From Halalkalibacter urbisdiaboli (lineage in GTDB: Bacteria > Bacillota > Bacilli > Bacillales > Bacillaceae_D), in the NCBI RefSeq assembly GCF_002156385.1, contig NZ_MVJM01000003.1:917504-981503 (forward strand): a stretch of 64,000 nucleotides of DNA, in the 5' to 3' direction. The notes under the pieces are model-generated. The model was not told the origin of the DNA, made no database searches, and saw only the letters and a program-made list of their open reading frames with translations. Both the position numbers and the translations under genes were made by a program. The stretch's first letter is position 1. Each line of letters opens with the position of its first letter. Shown in pieces: positions 35,619-44,237 of the stretch.

Positions 35619-36534
35619 AGCCCTCCATCCTTTTTGGGCGATCGTTCAAAAAGAAATTGCAGATCAAGTCAGAAGCTGGCGGTTTGTGATTTTACTCATG
35701 ATCATTTTACTCACCTGTTTTGCGTCACTTTATACTGCACTTTCAACGATACGAGAGGTTGCTTCAGATATTGAAACAAACGAAGCGTTTTTGTTTCTAA
35801 AGATATTTACGATATCAGACGAAAACGCAACACTTCCGCCATTTATCACATTCATCAGTTTTCTAGGCCCTATTCTAGGGATCGGCCTTGGCTTTGACTC
35901 GATCAGTGTGGAAAGGAACAAAGGAACCTTAAGTCGGATTATGGCTCAACCGATTCCAAGAGATTATTTAATTAATGCTAAATTTATCGCAACTTTAATC
36001 GTTGTATTTGTGTTCATTTTTTCATTAGGTTTACTCGTAATGGGCTTAGGAATTCTAGCAATCGGCCTCCCTCCCTCATGGGATGAGTTTTGGCGAATTT
36101 TAAGTTTCTTATTTTTTAGTGTTATTTACATCGGCTTTTGGCTTAATTTAGCGATTCTCTTTTCGATTCGTTTTAAACAAACTGCAACGTCTGCGCTAGC
36201 ATCCATTGGAATTTGGTTATTTTTCACTTTGTTTTTTTCAATGATCGTCAATGCGATTGCTGCTACGCAGACAAATACAGAAATGATTCAAAACATTTCA
36301 CGATTAAATCCGAGTTATTTATTCAGTGAGGTTACAACAATTTTATTAACACCATCGATCCGCACACTAGGTCCAGTTACGATGGAGCAAGCAGTTGGTG
36401 CTATTCCAAGTCCACTTCCCCTTTCACAAAGCTTATTGTTAATTTGGCCACAGTTTACAGCACTCGTTGCTGCAACCGTGATTTGCTTTGGGATTTCTTA
36501 TGTCGTATTTATGAGACAGGAAATTCGTGCGTGA
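35581..36534 (+). CDS. ABC-2 transporter permease of the NEW3 operon
   Basis: A 317-residue ABC-2 permease. After a cytoplasmic N-terminus with IVQKEIADQVRSWRF, about six helices follow; the conserved GFDSISVERNKGTLSRIMAQPI segment is characteristic. ATG 35581 follows AAAGGAGGGGG; the frame is open further upstream but lies within the ATPase gene. Substrate unknown. Confidence 0.9.
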   Translation: MKLAIQTVEASGKALHPFWAIVQKEIADQVRSWRFVILLMIILLTCFASLYTALSTIREVASDIETNEAFLFLKIFTISDENATLPPFITFISFLGPILGIGLGFDSISVERNKGTLSRIMAQPIPRDYLINAKFIATLIVVFVFIFSLGLLVMGLGILAIGLPPSWDEFWRILSFLFFSVIYIGFWLNLAILFSIRFKQTATSALASIGIWLFFTLFFSMIVNAIAATQTNTEMIQNISRLNPSYLFSEVTTILLTPSIRTLGPVTMEQAVGAIPSPLPLSQSLLLIWPQFTALVAATVICFGISYVVFMRQEIRA

Positions 36535-36542
36535 CATTGAAG

Positions 36543-36576
36543 CCTCCAATTGTTAGTTCTATCTAACAAATGGAGG
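36543..36576 (+). terminator. Terminator of the NEW3-ABC operon
   Basis: CCTCCA-x-TTGTTAG / CTAACAA-x-TGGAGG stem followed by GTTTTTC. Confidence 0.85.
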
Positions 36577-36757
36577 TGTTTTTCATTCTCCTCTGTTTTT
36601 TGTTTAACTTAACTAATTTTTGTCCCTCCTCTCTTTACATTACTTAATACTTATACCAATTAATGAACTTAAAAAAGACCATTTTATTAGAAGGAATGAA
36701 CATAGTTTTGCTTTAATGCATACCGTAATAATGTATCTCGAAAAGGAGGTGTTTTAC

Positions 36758-36856
36758 ATGGCAGGTTACGCAGGCGGCGGCTTTGCATTAATTGTCGTGC
36801 TGTTCATTCTACTAATCATTGTAGGTTCAGCAGGTTACTCTACACCAACTTACTAG
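36758..36856 (+). CDS. YjcZ-family sporulation peptide, 32 residues
   Basis: A tiny membrane peptide whose core GGGFALIVVLFILLIIVGSA is diagnostic of the YjcZ/YtzC-like sporulation peptides of bacilli. It begins MAGYAGGG and ends with a short Tyr-rich tail. The ATG is preceded by AAAAGGAGGTG; the frame is open upstream but that part is not a protein. Expressed during sporulation in relatives; function unknown. Confidence 0.87.
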   Translation: MAGYAGGGFALIVVLFILLIIVGSAGYSTPTY

Positions 36857-36863
36857 AGAACAA

Positions 36864-36906
36864 AAAGGAATGTAGGAGAACCTCAGAGGGGCTCCTACAT
36901 TCCTTT
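36864..36906 (+). terminator. Terminator behind the YjcZ-family gene
   Basis: Perfect 15-bp stem AAAGGAATGTAGGAG / CTCCTACATTCCTTT. Confidence 0.88.
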
Positions 36907-37100
36907 GATTTATTACAAATAATTTTGTACCTCGCTTATCTATCACTATTCTATAATGATAAATTAGGCACTTGGTCAAATGAAGCACTTCCGATTTATC
37001 CGTTGAGAAAAACTGAAAATAATCAAAACACTGTTAGTTGGACACAATATAACGTAAGCTTGTTAAAAAGTATAACTATTTAGAGTGAGTGTGAATTTGT

Positions 37101-37382
37101 GTGAGTAAGGGACTTACTGAACAAGAGTGGGTATATGAGTATTATCATTCCGGAAAAAGAAAACCAGTGGTACTTGGATCTAAAGGAACATGGATTATCG
37201 GAGGTCAAAAGGCAATTATTCTTGTCTCCTTTAGTATTCAGGATATTAATGTGTTAAAAGACATCTATCAAATTTCAAGTAAACATCCTGTACGTACTGT
37301 AACTTATAAAAACCTAACATACTATGCGGTTAATATTATTGAGGAAAAGGCTGTAATAAAAATTATGAAGTCATTCGAATAG
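37101..37382 (+). CDS. Uncharacterised 93-residue protein
   Basis: A small soluble mixed alpha/beta protein starting at GTG 37101, with only a weak upstream site (GAGTGAG). It contains GSKGTWIIGGQKAIILVSFSI and an Ile/Lys-rich C-terminus. No membrane segments and no domain I recognise. It stands alone between the YjcZ-family and HTH genes. Confidence 0.5.
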   Translation: MSKGLTEQEWVYEYYHSGKRKPVVLGSKGTWIIGGQKAIILVSFSIQDINVLKDIYQISSKHPVRTVTYKNLTYYAVNIIEEKAVIKIMKSFE

Positions 37383-37624
37383 TAACCTTAAAATCTTTGT
37401 GTAGATCGCCTAGATAATAAAAACCTTTTCTCAAAACAAAGTCGATATCTTGACTTTTGACAAGCAATGAAAATTTCTGTTAGAGTATTTTTTTGAGTAG
37501 TTTGATAGTTTTTAACTGTTTGGTTCTATTAACGTTTAAAAATAATCAAGTTTTCTTCTGCTCATACAATGTCGCTAATATTCACGCTTTATTCGAATAC
37601 TCTTTCGTTTAATAAGCTAACTTA

Positions 37625-37633
37625 TGTTATAAT
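37625..37633 (+). promoter_or_regulatory. Extended -10 promoter of the excisionase-like HTH gene
   Basis: TGTTATAAT (extended -10) about 40 nt before the ATG; the -35 region is poor (TTCGTT-like). Confidence 0.5.
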
Positions 37634-37673
37634 GAAATTTACATTTAACTCCATACTTAAGGAGGTCGTATTA

Positions 37674-37856
37674 ATGGAGCCTGAAATTATGACCATTTCA
37701 CAAGTTGCGAAATATTTACAAATTAGTGAAATGACTACATATAAACTAGTACAGGAAGGAAAACTACCTGGATTTAAAATTGGCAGACACTGGAGAGTAA
37801 GAAGAAATGACCTTGATGAGCATATTGAAAGGTTAAAAAATGGTGAGCGCCTTTAA
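37674..37856 (+). CDS. Excisionase/BldC-family helix-turn-helix protein, 60 residues
   Basis: A MerR-like winged HTH of minimal length: MTISQVAKYLQISEMTTYKL forms the helix-turn-helix and GFKIGRHWRVRRNDLDEHI the wing, the layout of Xis and BldC proteins. ATG 37674 follows AAGGAGG; the longer frame upstream lacks a site. With no prophage or transposon nearby, a BldC-like regulatory role is more plausible than excision. Confidence 0.85.
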   Translation: MEPEIMTISQVAKYLQISEMTTYKLVQEGKLPGFKIGRHWRVRRNDLDEHIERLKNGERL

Positions 37857-37993
37857 AAAAGAACTATGTAGATATTAGAGATGATAGTCCGGATAGGCAC
37901 TGTCATCTTTTAATGTTCCACGTAATCATCAATACATCTACTAGAGTTCTTGAATATATCCAGTTTAGATTGTTTAAATTAGAATGAATAAAC

Positions 37994-38021
37994 AAGAGGT
38001 GCGCAAGTTTGCACACCTCTT
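37994..38021 (-). terminator. Terminator of the intact uspA gene
   Basis: AAGAGGTG-x-GC / GC-x-CACCTCTT stem just past the usp stop on the minus strand. Confidence 0.75.
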
Positions 38022-38037
38022 AAAAAAAGAACATAAA

Positions 38038-38448
38038 TCACTTTACAATCATTACTGGGCAATCAACACGTTTGGCAACTTTGTGAGATACACTACCCAA
38101 CACTAACGTTTGAACTTTATTTAACCCCCGACTACCTAGAACAACATATTCAAACTCATCATTATTTGCGTAATCTACGATAGTGGGCCCCGGTTCGCCA
38201 TGTAGGAATTTAATGGTATAACTCACTTTAGCGTTTGATAACAATGACTCAACCGGTTCTAATCGTTCTTTTCTTTTTTGAACAATTTCAACTTTACTTA
38301 AACTCTTTAATACATCTTCTTTAGATGTTGAACCATCCACAACATAAACTACTTCAATCTCTCCGTCAAAAAGTTTCACTAAGTCAATCGCTTTTTTAGT
38401 TGCTCGAAGTGAGTGATCTGATCCGTCTGCTGGTAATAATATTTTCAT
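38038..38448 (-). CDS. UspA-family universal stress protein (copy 2 of module A)
   Basis: 136 residues with the ATP-binding pattern G-x2-G-x9-G-S (GSRGLNKVQTLVLGSVS) near the C-terminus and ILLPADGSDHSLRATKKAID at the N-terminus. Binds ATP and forms dimers; cellular role likely in stress or ion homeostasis. Follows the broken usp gene at 38475 and the broken SulP gene on the same strand. Well-placed GGGGGAGAG site. Confidence 0.9.
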   Translation of the reverse strand: MKILLPADGSDHSLRATKKAIDLVKLFDGEIEVVYVVDGSTSKEDVLKSLSKVEIVQKRKERLEPVESLLSNAKVSYTIKFLHGEPGPTIVDYANNDEFEYVVLGSRGLNKVQTLVLGSVSHKVAKRVDCPVMIVK

Positions 38449-38474
38449 ATTCTCTCCCCCTTATGTCTTTATCT

Positions 38475-38890
38475 CTATTTAATGATTAACACCGGGCAAT
38501 TTACCCTTTTTGCTATTTTATGACTAACACTTCCTAAGACGAGACTTTGGAATTGATTCAAGCCTCTACTTCCTATAACGATACAATCATAATGATGTGT
38601 ATTTACAAATGCAACGATTTCGGGACCTGTGTCACCTCTTAAGATGTTGACTGTATATTTCGTTTTATTAATAAAAAACAATTCCTCAATTTTTTTAGTC
38701 TTTCTCTTCTACTCTCCTTGATTTCATATTTACTACGATTGTGCAGAACGTCTTTTTTTGAATCTTTATCACTAATAACAAAAACAACATCAACCGTCTT
38801 TGAGCTATTTGCAACTAATTGTATTGCTTTTTTAGCAGCTCTAATTGAGTGTTCTGAGCCATCTGCAGCTAATAAAACTCGTTTAAACAT
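38475..38890 (-). pseudogene. UspA-family universal stress protein, frameshifted (copy 1 of module A)
   Basis: The N-terminal part (MFKRVLLAADGSEHSIRA...ERLKK) and the C-terminal part (FFINKTKYTV...HKIAKRVNCPVLIIK) lie in different frames. A one-base loss in the T-run at 38690-38696 explains the shift: adding one base restores LKKIEELFFINKTKY and a full 138-residue UspA with an intact GSRGLNQFQSLVLGSVS ATP motif. This may be a real pseudogene or a homopolymer sequencing error; the neighbouring SulP gene has the same type of lesion. Confidence 0.8.
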
Positions 38891-38980
38891 CTCTTTACCC
38901 CTATTCTCCTCAAATAAAACAAGTGAATTATGTCTGACTGTATCTTAGCATATGTAAACTAATATTTACTCAAATATAAA

Positions 38981-39013
38981 AAAATTGGCCGGTACGATTA
39001 CCAGCCAATTTTT
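38981..39013 (-). terminator. Terminator of the decayed SulP gene
   Basis: AAATTGGC-x-GGT / ACC-x-GCCAATTT stem followed by T on both sides. Confidence 0.75.
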
Positions 39014-39030
39014 GTGCATCAACTGTAACA

Positions 39031-40493
39031 TTAATGACCTGATGCTTTAGATAAGCCACCAATCCGTTTTTTCAACTGTTGACTTTCTTTATCCAGTCCA
39101 ACATAGGTTACTTGTATATTATTTTGCTCAAATTTCATTTCAATTTTATCAAAGGCACCAATTGCTGAATCGTCCCATAAATGTGCATCAGACAAATCAA
39201 GAATGACTTCTTGGACTGTGTCATCTTTATAGTTGAATTTGCTTAGCAAATCTGTGACCGAAGCGAAAAAAATTTGTCCGCGAAGCTTATATATCTTTTT
39301 TGTGCCATTGTTTTGTAAGCTTTCTTGAATATTTACTTTTGATATCTTTGCTGCAAAGAAGATCGCACTTAATATTACACCAGCAAAAACGCCTTTTGAT
39401 AGATCATGTGTTATTACAACTGTTGCAACGGTAATTACCATAACTGCAGCATCAGTTCTTGGTATTTTATGAAGGGATTTAAGTGAATTCCAATCAAATG
39501 TACCAATCGAGACCATAATCATCACACCTGCTAACGCAGCCATTGGAATTTGGACAACAATTGGCCCTAGTACAATGATAAGAAACATTAAAAACATGCC
39601 TGCAACTAAAGATGATAACCTTCCAGTTCCTCCAGATTTCACATTAATAACTGATTGACCAATCATTGCACAGCCTGCCATACCACCAAAGAAACCTGTT
39701 ACAACATTAGCATAGCCTTGGCCACGGCTTTCCTTGTTTTTGTCGCTTTCTGTATCTGTCATGTCATCGACGATATTGGCTGTAAGTAATGATTCTAATA
39801 GACCAACAATCGCTAGTGCTAATGAATAAGGGAAAATAATCATTATCGTTTCAAATGTTAATGGGATAGTAGGAATTAAAAAAACAGGCAAGCTTTGTGT
39901 TAATGCACCTAAATCGCCAACAGTTCGAACGCCTAAATTTGCAAAAATAGCGATTGCTGTAACAATGATAATTGCAACTAAAGTTGAAGGAACAGCAGTT
40001 GTTATTTTAGGAAACAAGTAAATAATTGCTAATGTTATTGCAACTAACGAATACATAATCCAAGATTCTCCAACAAAGTGCTGTAATTGGGAAGTAAAGA
40101 TTAAAATCGCTAAAGCATTAACGAAGCCTACCATCACTGAACGTGGAACAAATTTCATAATCGATGCTAGTTTAAAAACACCAAATAAAATTTGTAATAT
40201 CCCTGTTAAAATTGTTGCCGCTAGTAAATACTGAAGACCGTGTTCTGCGATTAACGTTATCATTAAAAGGGCCATTGCGCCAGTTGCTCCAGATATCATT
40301 CCTGGTCGTCCGCCAACAAAGGCGATAACAATTGCGATACAAAATGATGCATACAATCCAACCATCGGATCAACACCTGCAATAATTGAAAAAGCTATTG
40401 CCTCTGGGATAAGGGCAATGCTACAACAATACCAGCAAGAACGTCCCCCCTAATATTTCCGAACCATTGTGTTTTTACATTCGAGATATTCAT
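39031..40493 (-). pseudogene. SulP-family anion transporter with STAS domain, frameshifted (module A)
   Basis: A 484-residue SulP transporter, over most of its length near-identical to the intact copy at 42356-43810. ATG 40493 begins [26 protein letters not shown], then the frame breaks; one missing base at about 40415 (compared with the intact copy) would restore [12 protein letters not shown]. From there the protein is open to the C-terminal STAS domain (IFFASVTDLLS...[14 protein letters not shown]). SulP proteins carry sulfate or bicarbonate, often with Na+. The leader at 40518-40620 is retained. Pseudogene or sequencing error. Confidence 0.85.
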
Positions 40494-40517
40494 TTTTCAC
40501 CTCTAAAAAAATTTTTT

Positions 40518-40620
40518 TTGGCTTGTGACTCCCACGAAAGCCATCCGTTGTAAGCAAATGAATTATAGCACCATATAAATAAAATGAAAAACTCAATGTA
40601 AGCGACTGTCATTATCGAAA
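40518..40620 (-). promoter_or_regulatory. Conserved structured leader of SulP gene, copy A
   Basis: On the minus strand CGCTTACAT (40596-40604) is followed 54 nt later by the hairpin GGCTT..GTGGGAGTCAC..AAGCC (40520-40542), then the ribosome site and start. The same order, spacing and loop recur upstream of the second SulP gene, with compensatory stem changes (see findings). Confidence 0.55.
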
Positions 40621-41103
40621 TACTAATTATTACTCTTTTATTCTTTGATTATTGTCCATTTTCAACAAATGCTATCATTTAGTTAAATGACTTTAATTTA
40701 AATATAATTAAACATAACCATTTATAATCTTTTTTCACTCTTGTCTCTTTTTAGATTATTTAAAACGACGCCAATGAGCAGGTGTCCCACTCATTAGCGC
40801 CGTTTTAATGTGCCCCAGCTTACGTCAACATTTTTTCCACTTTTTTCAAACTTATTAATGACTTTTACTAGAGTGATGACACCTCGTTTTTATAATTATA
40901 AACAGACATAGATTTAATTTAACTTATTTATAGCTATTTATAATTAAATTAACTAATTTTAAATACTAAGGATATGAGAGGAAATAAAGGATAACCAATG
41001 AACTCTTACAGAAAATGAGGGATTGACAGGAAAGATAACAGTTGCCTAGCTCCTGCTAGTCGACATATCATTAACTTATTCTTAAAGATAGCGGTGATTA
41101 TGG
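40621..41103. other. Intergenic region with a long hairpin, no gene
   Basis: Very AT-rich. Contains the hairpin at 40761-40807 and a string of TTAATT/AATTAA repeats near 40920-40960. I see no open frame. The promoters of the decayed SulP gene (left) and the methyltransferase (right) should be here. Confidence 0.4.
40761..40807. terminator. Long imperfect hairpin, possible bidirectional terminator
   Basis: TAAAACG-x-CGC-x-AATGAG pairs with CTCATT-x-GCG-x-CGTTTTA (16 of 18 pairs), loop 11 nt. No neighbouring gene ends here, so its purpose is unclear; it may be a remnant of a lost gene. Confidence 0.5.
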
Positions 41104-41724
41104 TTGTTGGAAAATACTGGTGAAAGAATCATCCCGAAAGTAATGAAGCCAACAAATGGAATGTTGCTTGAACATATAGCGCGTTACTACTTTTCGACAC
41201 CATATTGTAATGGACGTGTATTAGATATTGCCTGCGGTACCGGCTATGGCAGTATAATGGTTGCCAAGACGAGGAAAATAGAGGTGTCTGAGTTAGTAGG
41301 GGTAGATATTTCTGTCGATACAATTGAATATGCGAAGAAGAACTATTTTCATCCAAAAGTCTCTTTTCAACAAGGAAATGCATTAGATGTAGCGCTTAAG
41401 GAGGAAATCGGGACGTTTGATACGATTTTATCTTTTGAAACAATTGAACACATTCCTGATGACAAGTTATTTATCCAATGTTTAGAGCGGTTATTAAAGC
41501 CGGGTGGGACATTAGTCCTTTCAACTCCTTTTGGTCAAGGAAGAGGAAAGCCTTCCACGTCACCTTTTCATTACCATCAACTATCAGAGGATGAGTTTCT
41601 CGAACTATTTGATTCATTTTATGAAGTTCAGTATTACTTTCAACGCGGTGTAACAATTGAACCAAAACGGACAGGTGTCTCCTATCCAATTGGAGTTGTT
41701 GTATGTAAAACGAGAGGTAGCTAA
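41104..41724 (+). CDS. Class I SAM-dependent methyltransferase
   Basis: 206 residues with motif I (RVLDIACGTGYGSIMVA), the acidic post-I strand (VGVDISVDTIEYAKK) and motif IV (FDTILSFETIEHIPDD), a UbiE/Methyltransf_11-type fold. It starts at TTG 41104 (or the TTG three bases later) after GGTGAT. It lies between the two SulP-UspA modules on the opposite strand. Substrate unknown. Confidence 0.85.
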   Translation: MLENTGERIIPKVMKPTNGMLLEHIARYYFSTPYCNGRVLDIACGTGYGSIMVAKTRKIEVSELVGVDISVDTIEYAKKNYFHPKVSFQQGNALDVALKEEIGTFDTILSFETIEHIPDDKLFIQCLERLLKPGGTLVLSTPFGQGRGKPSTSPFHYHQLSEDEFLELFDSFYEVQYYFQRGVTIEPKRTGVSYPIGVVVCKTRGS

Positions 41725-41753
41725 TGTGCTGTGCACTTGGCTCCTCTCGTTTT
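41707..41753 (+). terminator. Terminator of the methyltransferase gene
   Basis: AAAACGAGAG...AGC / GCT...CTCTCGTTTT followed by T6. Confidence 0.8.
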
Positions 41754-41811
41754 TTCTGTTTTTAACTTTATTTTTATCAACTTCTCTCCCACCAATCCAA
41801 GTTATACATAT

Positions 41812-42228
41812 CTATTTCACAATTAAAACAGGACTATTTACACGTTTTGCAACTTTATGACTCACGCTTCCTAACACCATACTCTGAAATCTGTTTAATC
41901 CGCGACTTCCTAGGACGACACAGTCATATTGATTTCGATTGGCAAAATCCACAATAGTTGGCCCAGGTTCACCGTGAAGAATATGAATCTTATACTCAAT
42001 TCCCACTTCTAATAAGCTTTCTTCCACCTTTCGAAGCTTTACTTTTCTTTTACGCTCAATTTCACTTTTATTTTGACTGTGTAGAACATCCGATTTTGAA
42101 GTAGCTCCATTTACTACATACACAACATCAACAGTCCCCTTACTCACTAATAAAAGCGCTTTCATTTTTTCGGTTGCTCTGACACTATGTTCTGAACCGT
42201 CTGCAGCTAAAAGTATTCGCTTGAACAC
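41812..42228 (-). CDS. UspA-family universal stress protein (module B)
   Basis: 138 residues, beginning FKRILLAADGSEHSVRATEK and carrying the ATP motif GSRGLNRFQSMVLGSVS. GTG 42228 follows AAGAGGTG by six bases and aligns with the N-terminus of the copy A protein; the GTG at 42237 lies inside the ribosome site. It follows the intact SulP gene on the same strand, with a terminator between them. Paired USP genes and SulP transporters suggest a functional link. Confidence 0.9.
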   Translation of the reverse strand: MFKRILLAADGSEHSVRATEKMKALLLVSKGTVDVVYVVNGATSKSDVLHSQNKSEIERKRKVKLRKVEESLLEVGIEYKIHILHGEPGPTIVDFANRNQYDCVVLGSRGLNRFQSMVLGSVSHKVAKRVNSPVLIVK

Positions 42229-42320
42229 GACTCTCACCTCTTAAATGAGTATAAATTTGGAAATCTTACTTCATTATATTCTAGATTAAATCATACATGC
42301 CCTGCAATTATAAACAATAA

Positions 42321-42350
42321 AAAAGCTGACCGATGGAACGGTCAACTTTT
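42321..42350 (-). terminator. Terminator between SulP (module B) and its usp gene
   Basis: AAAAG-x-TGACCG / CGGTCA-x-CTTTT stem on the minus strand with T-run. Confidence 0.8.
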
Positions 42351-42355
42351 TCATA

Positions 42356-43810
42356 TTAATGGCCTGATGCTTTTGAAAGGCCACCAATTTTTGATTTGAG
42401 CTGTTTACTTTCATTGTTTAAACCGGTGTATGTTACCCGAATATCATTTTGTTCAAACTTCATTTCTATCTTATCTAAAGCACCAATTGCTGAATCATCC
42501 CATAAATGAGCTTCGGTTAAGTCAATTTCAACTTCAGTAATTTCTTCTCTGAAATTAAATTTTGTAGGTAAATCAGATACTGATGCAAAGAAGATTTGTC
42601 CTTGAAGCTTATAGATTCTCTTATTACCAAGAAGCTTAGACTGTACATGTACTTTGGATATTTTAGCTGCAAAGAAAATCGCACTTAATACAACACCAGC
42701 TAACACACCTTTTGAAAGATCATGTGTAAATACTACAGTTGCGACGGTGATGACCATAACGGCTGCATCTGTTTTAGGTACTTTGTGAAGGTTTTTTAAC
42801 GAACTCCAGTCAAAAGTTCCGATTGAAACCATGATCATGACACCAGCTAAAGCTGCCATCGGAATTTGTACCACAATATTTCCAAGTACAATGATTAAAA
42901 ACATTAAAAACACACCTGCAACTAATGAAGATAAGCGTCCTGACCCACCAGATTTAACATTAATAACAGATTGACCGATCATTGCACAACCTGCCATACC
43001 ACCAAAGAACCCTGTAATCACATTCGCAATTCCTTGACCGCGACATTCCTTATTTTTATCACTTTCAGTATCCGTCATGTCATCAACAATATTTGCTGTT
43101 AATAATGATTCCAATAAACCAACAATAGCTAATGCAAGTGAATAAGGAAAAATAATCATGAGCGTTTCAAAATTAAGAGGAATTTGAGGTATCAAAAATA
43201 CGGGTAAACTTTGTGTTAGTGAGCCTAAATCCCCAACTGTGCGAATACCAAGGTTAGCAAAAATAGCAATCGCCGTAACAATTATAATTGCTACAAGTGT
43301 AGACGGGACAGCTGTTGTAACCTTTGGAAACAAATAAATAATCGCTAACGTTAAAGCAACTAATGCGTACATAATCCATGTTTCGCCAACAAAATGCTGT
43401 AACTGAGATGTGAAAATTAAAATAGCTAATGCATTTACAAACCCAACCATAACCGAACGAGGAACAAATTTCATAACAACTGATAACTTAAAAACACCAA
43501 ATAATATTTGTAAAATACCTGTTAAGATGGTTGCTGCTAACAGATATTGAAGGCCGTGGTCTGCTATTAGTGTAATCATTAATAGCGCCATCGCGCCCGT
43601 TGCTGCTGAAATCATCCCTGGTCGTCCACCGACAAACGAAATAACAACTGCGATACAGAAAGAAGCATATAATCCTACCATAGGATCGACACCTGCAATA
43701 ATTGAAAATGCAATTGCCTCTGGAATTAGAGCTAAAGCAACGACGATACCAGCAAGAACATCTCCTCTTACGTTACCAAACCATTCTTGTTTAATAGATT
43801 GTATGTTCAA
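42356..43810 (-). CDS. SulP-family anion transporter with C-terminal STAS domain (module B)
   Basis: An intact 484-residue transporter. The N-terminus has [20 protein letters not shown], the membrane domain has about 12-14 helices ([20 protein letters not shown]; the [13 protein letters not shown] segment is close to the anion site), and a STAS domain ends the protein (about 385-475; [23 protein letters not shown]). Members such as cyanobacterial BicA take up bicarbonate with Na+; others carry sulfate. In an alkaliphile bicarbonate uptake is plausible but not shown. It starts at TTG 43810 after GAGGTG. A conserved leader precedes it. Confidence 0.92.
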   Translation of the reverse strand: MNIQSIKQEWFGNVRGDVLAGIVVALALIPEAIAFSIIAGVDPMVGLYASFCIAVVISFVGGRPGMISAATGAMALLMITLIADHGLQYLLAATILTGILQILFGVFKLSVVMKFVPRSVMVGFVNALAILIFTSQLQHFVGETWIMYALVALTLAIIYLFPKVTTAVPSTLVAIIIVTAIAIFANLGIRTVGDLGSLTQSLPVFLIPQIPLNFETLMIIFPYSLALAIVGLLESLLTANIVDDMTDTESDKNKECRGQGIANVITGFFGGMAGCAMIGQSVINVKSGGSGRLSSLVAGVFLMFLIIVLGNIVVQIPMAALAGVMIMVSIGTFDWSSLKNLHKVPKTDAAVMVITVATVVFTHDLSKGVLAGVVLSAIFFAAKISKVHVQSKLLGNKRIYKLQGQIFFASVSDLPTKFNFREEITEVEIDLTEAHLWDDSAIGALDKIEMKFEQNDIRVTYTGLNNESKQLKSKIGGLSKASGH

Positions 43811-43845
43811 AATAACACCTCTTTATATTTAATTCTATTTTTATT

Positions 43846-43945
43846 GACTTTTGACTCTCACAAAAGTCACGGTCCGTTTTTAACAAAAAGAATCTTAACA
43901 TGATTTATCTCTTTATGAAAACTTGATGTAAGCGTCCATCATCTT
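43846..43945 (-). promoter_or_regulatory. Conserved structured leader of SulP gene, copy B
   Basis: CGCTTACAT (43926-43934), then 56 nt later GACTTTTG-TGAGAGT-CAAAAGTC (43847-43869), 36 nt before the start codon. Compared with copy A, GACTT/AAGTC replaces GGCTT/AAGCC, a compensated change, while the loop GAGTCA and CGCTTACAT are kept. Confidence 0.55.
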
Positions 43946-44100
43946 ATTTTTCCTTTAAATATCTTAACATTACTTGCTATTTTATCGCTTTTCATATATT
44001 CATATAATTATACATATTTTATAGTTACTTGATCTAATTGTTCATTTTCGATTATAACTAACTATCATTTATTATAAAGTAATATAATTTAATTGATTTC

Positions 44101-44206
44101 AGCACTGTTAAGTGCTACTATAAAGGTCCAACTTTCTTTCTATAGGTGTTTGTATCAAACCTCTATAGAAGAAAAGGCCCTATGAGAGATCATAAGGGCC
44201 TTTTTT
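44101..44206 (+). promoter_or_regulatory. Three-hairpin leader with terminator upstream of the MFS gene
   Basis: Hairpin 1 (44101-44116, AGCACT/AGTGCT), a long hairpin 2 (44138-44170, TTCTATAGG-x-GTTTG / CAAAC-x-CTATAGAA) and a classic terminator (44172-44206, GGCCCTTATG-type stem plus T6) follow a TATAAT at 44083-44088. The MFS start is 32 nt further on. Looks like an attenuation leader. Confidence 0.6.
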
Positions 44207-44237
44207 ACTCTAAATTCTCCGAATGTAGGTGTGAACT

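Noticed and set aside
37674-37856. Excisionase as a sign of a prophage or integrative element
   Set aside because: No integrase, attachment repeats or phage genes are present; BldC-like regulators share this fold.
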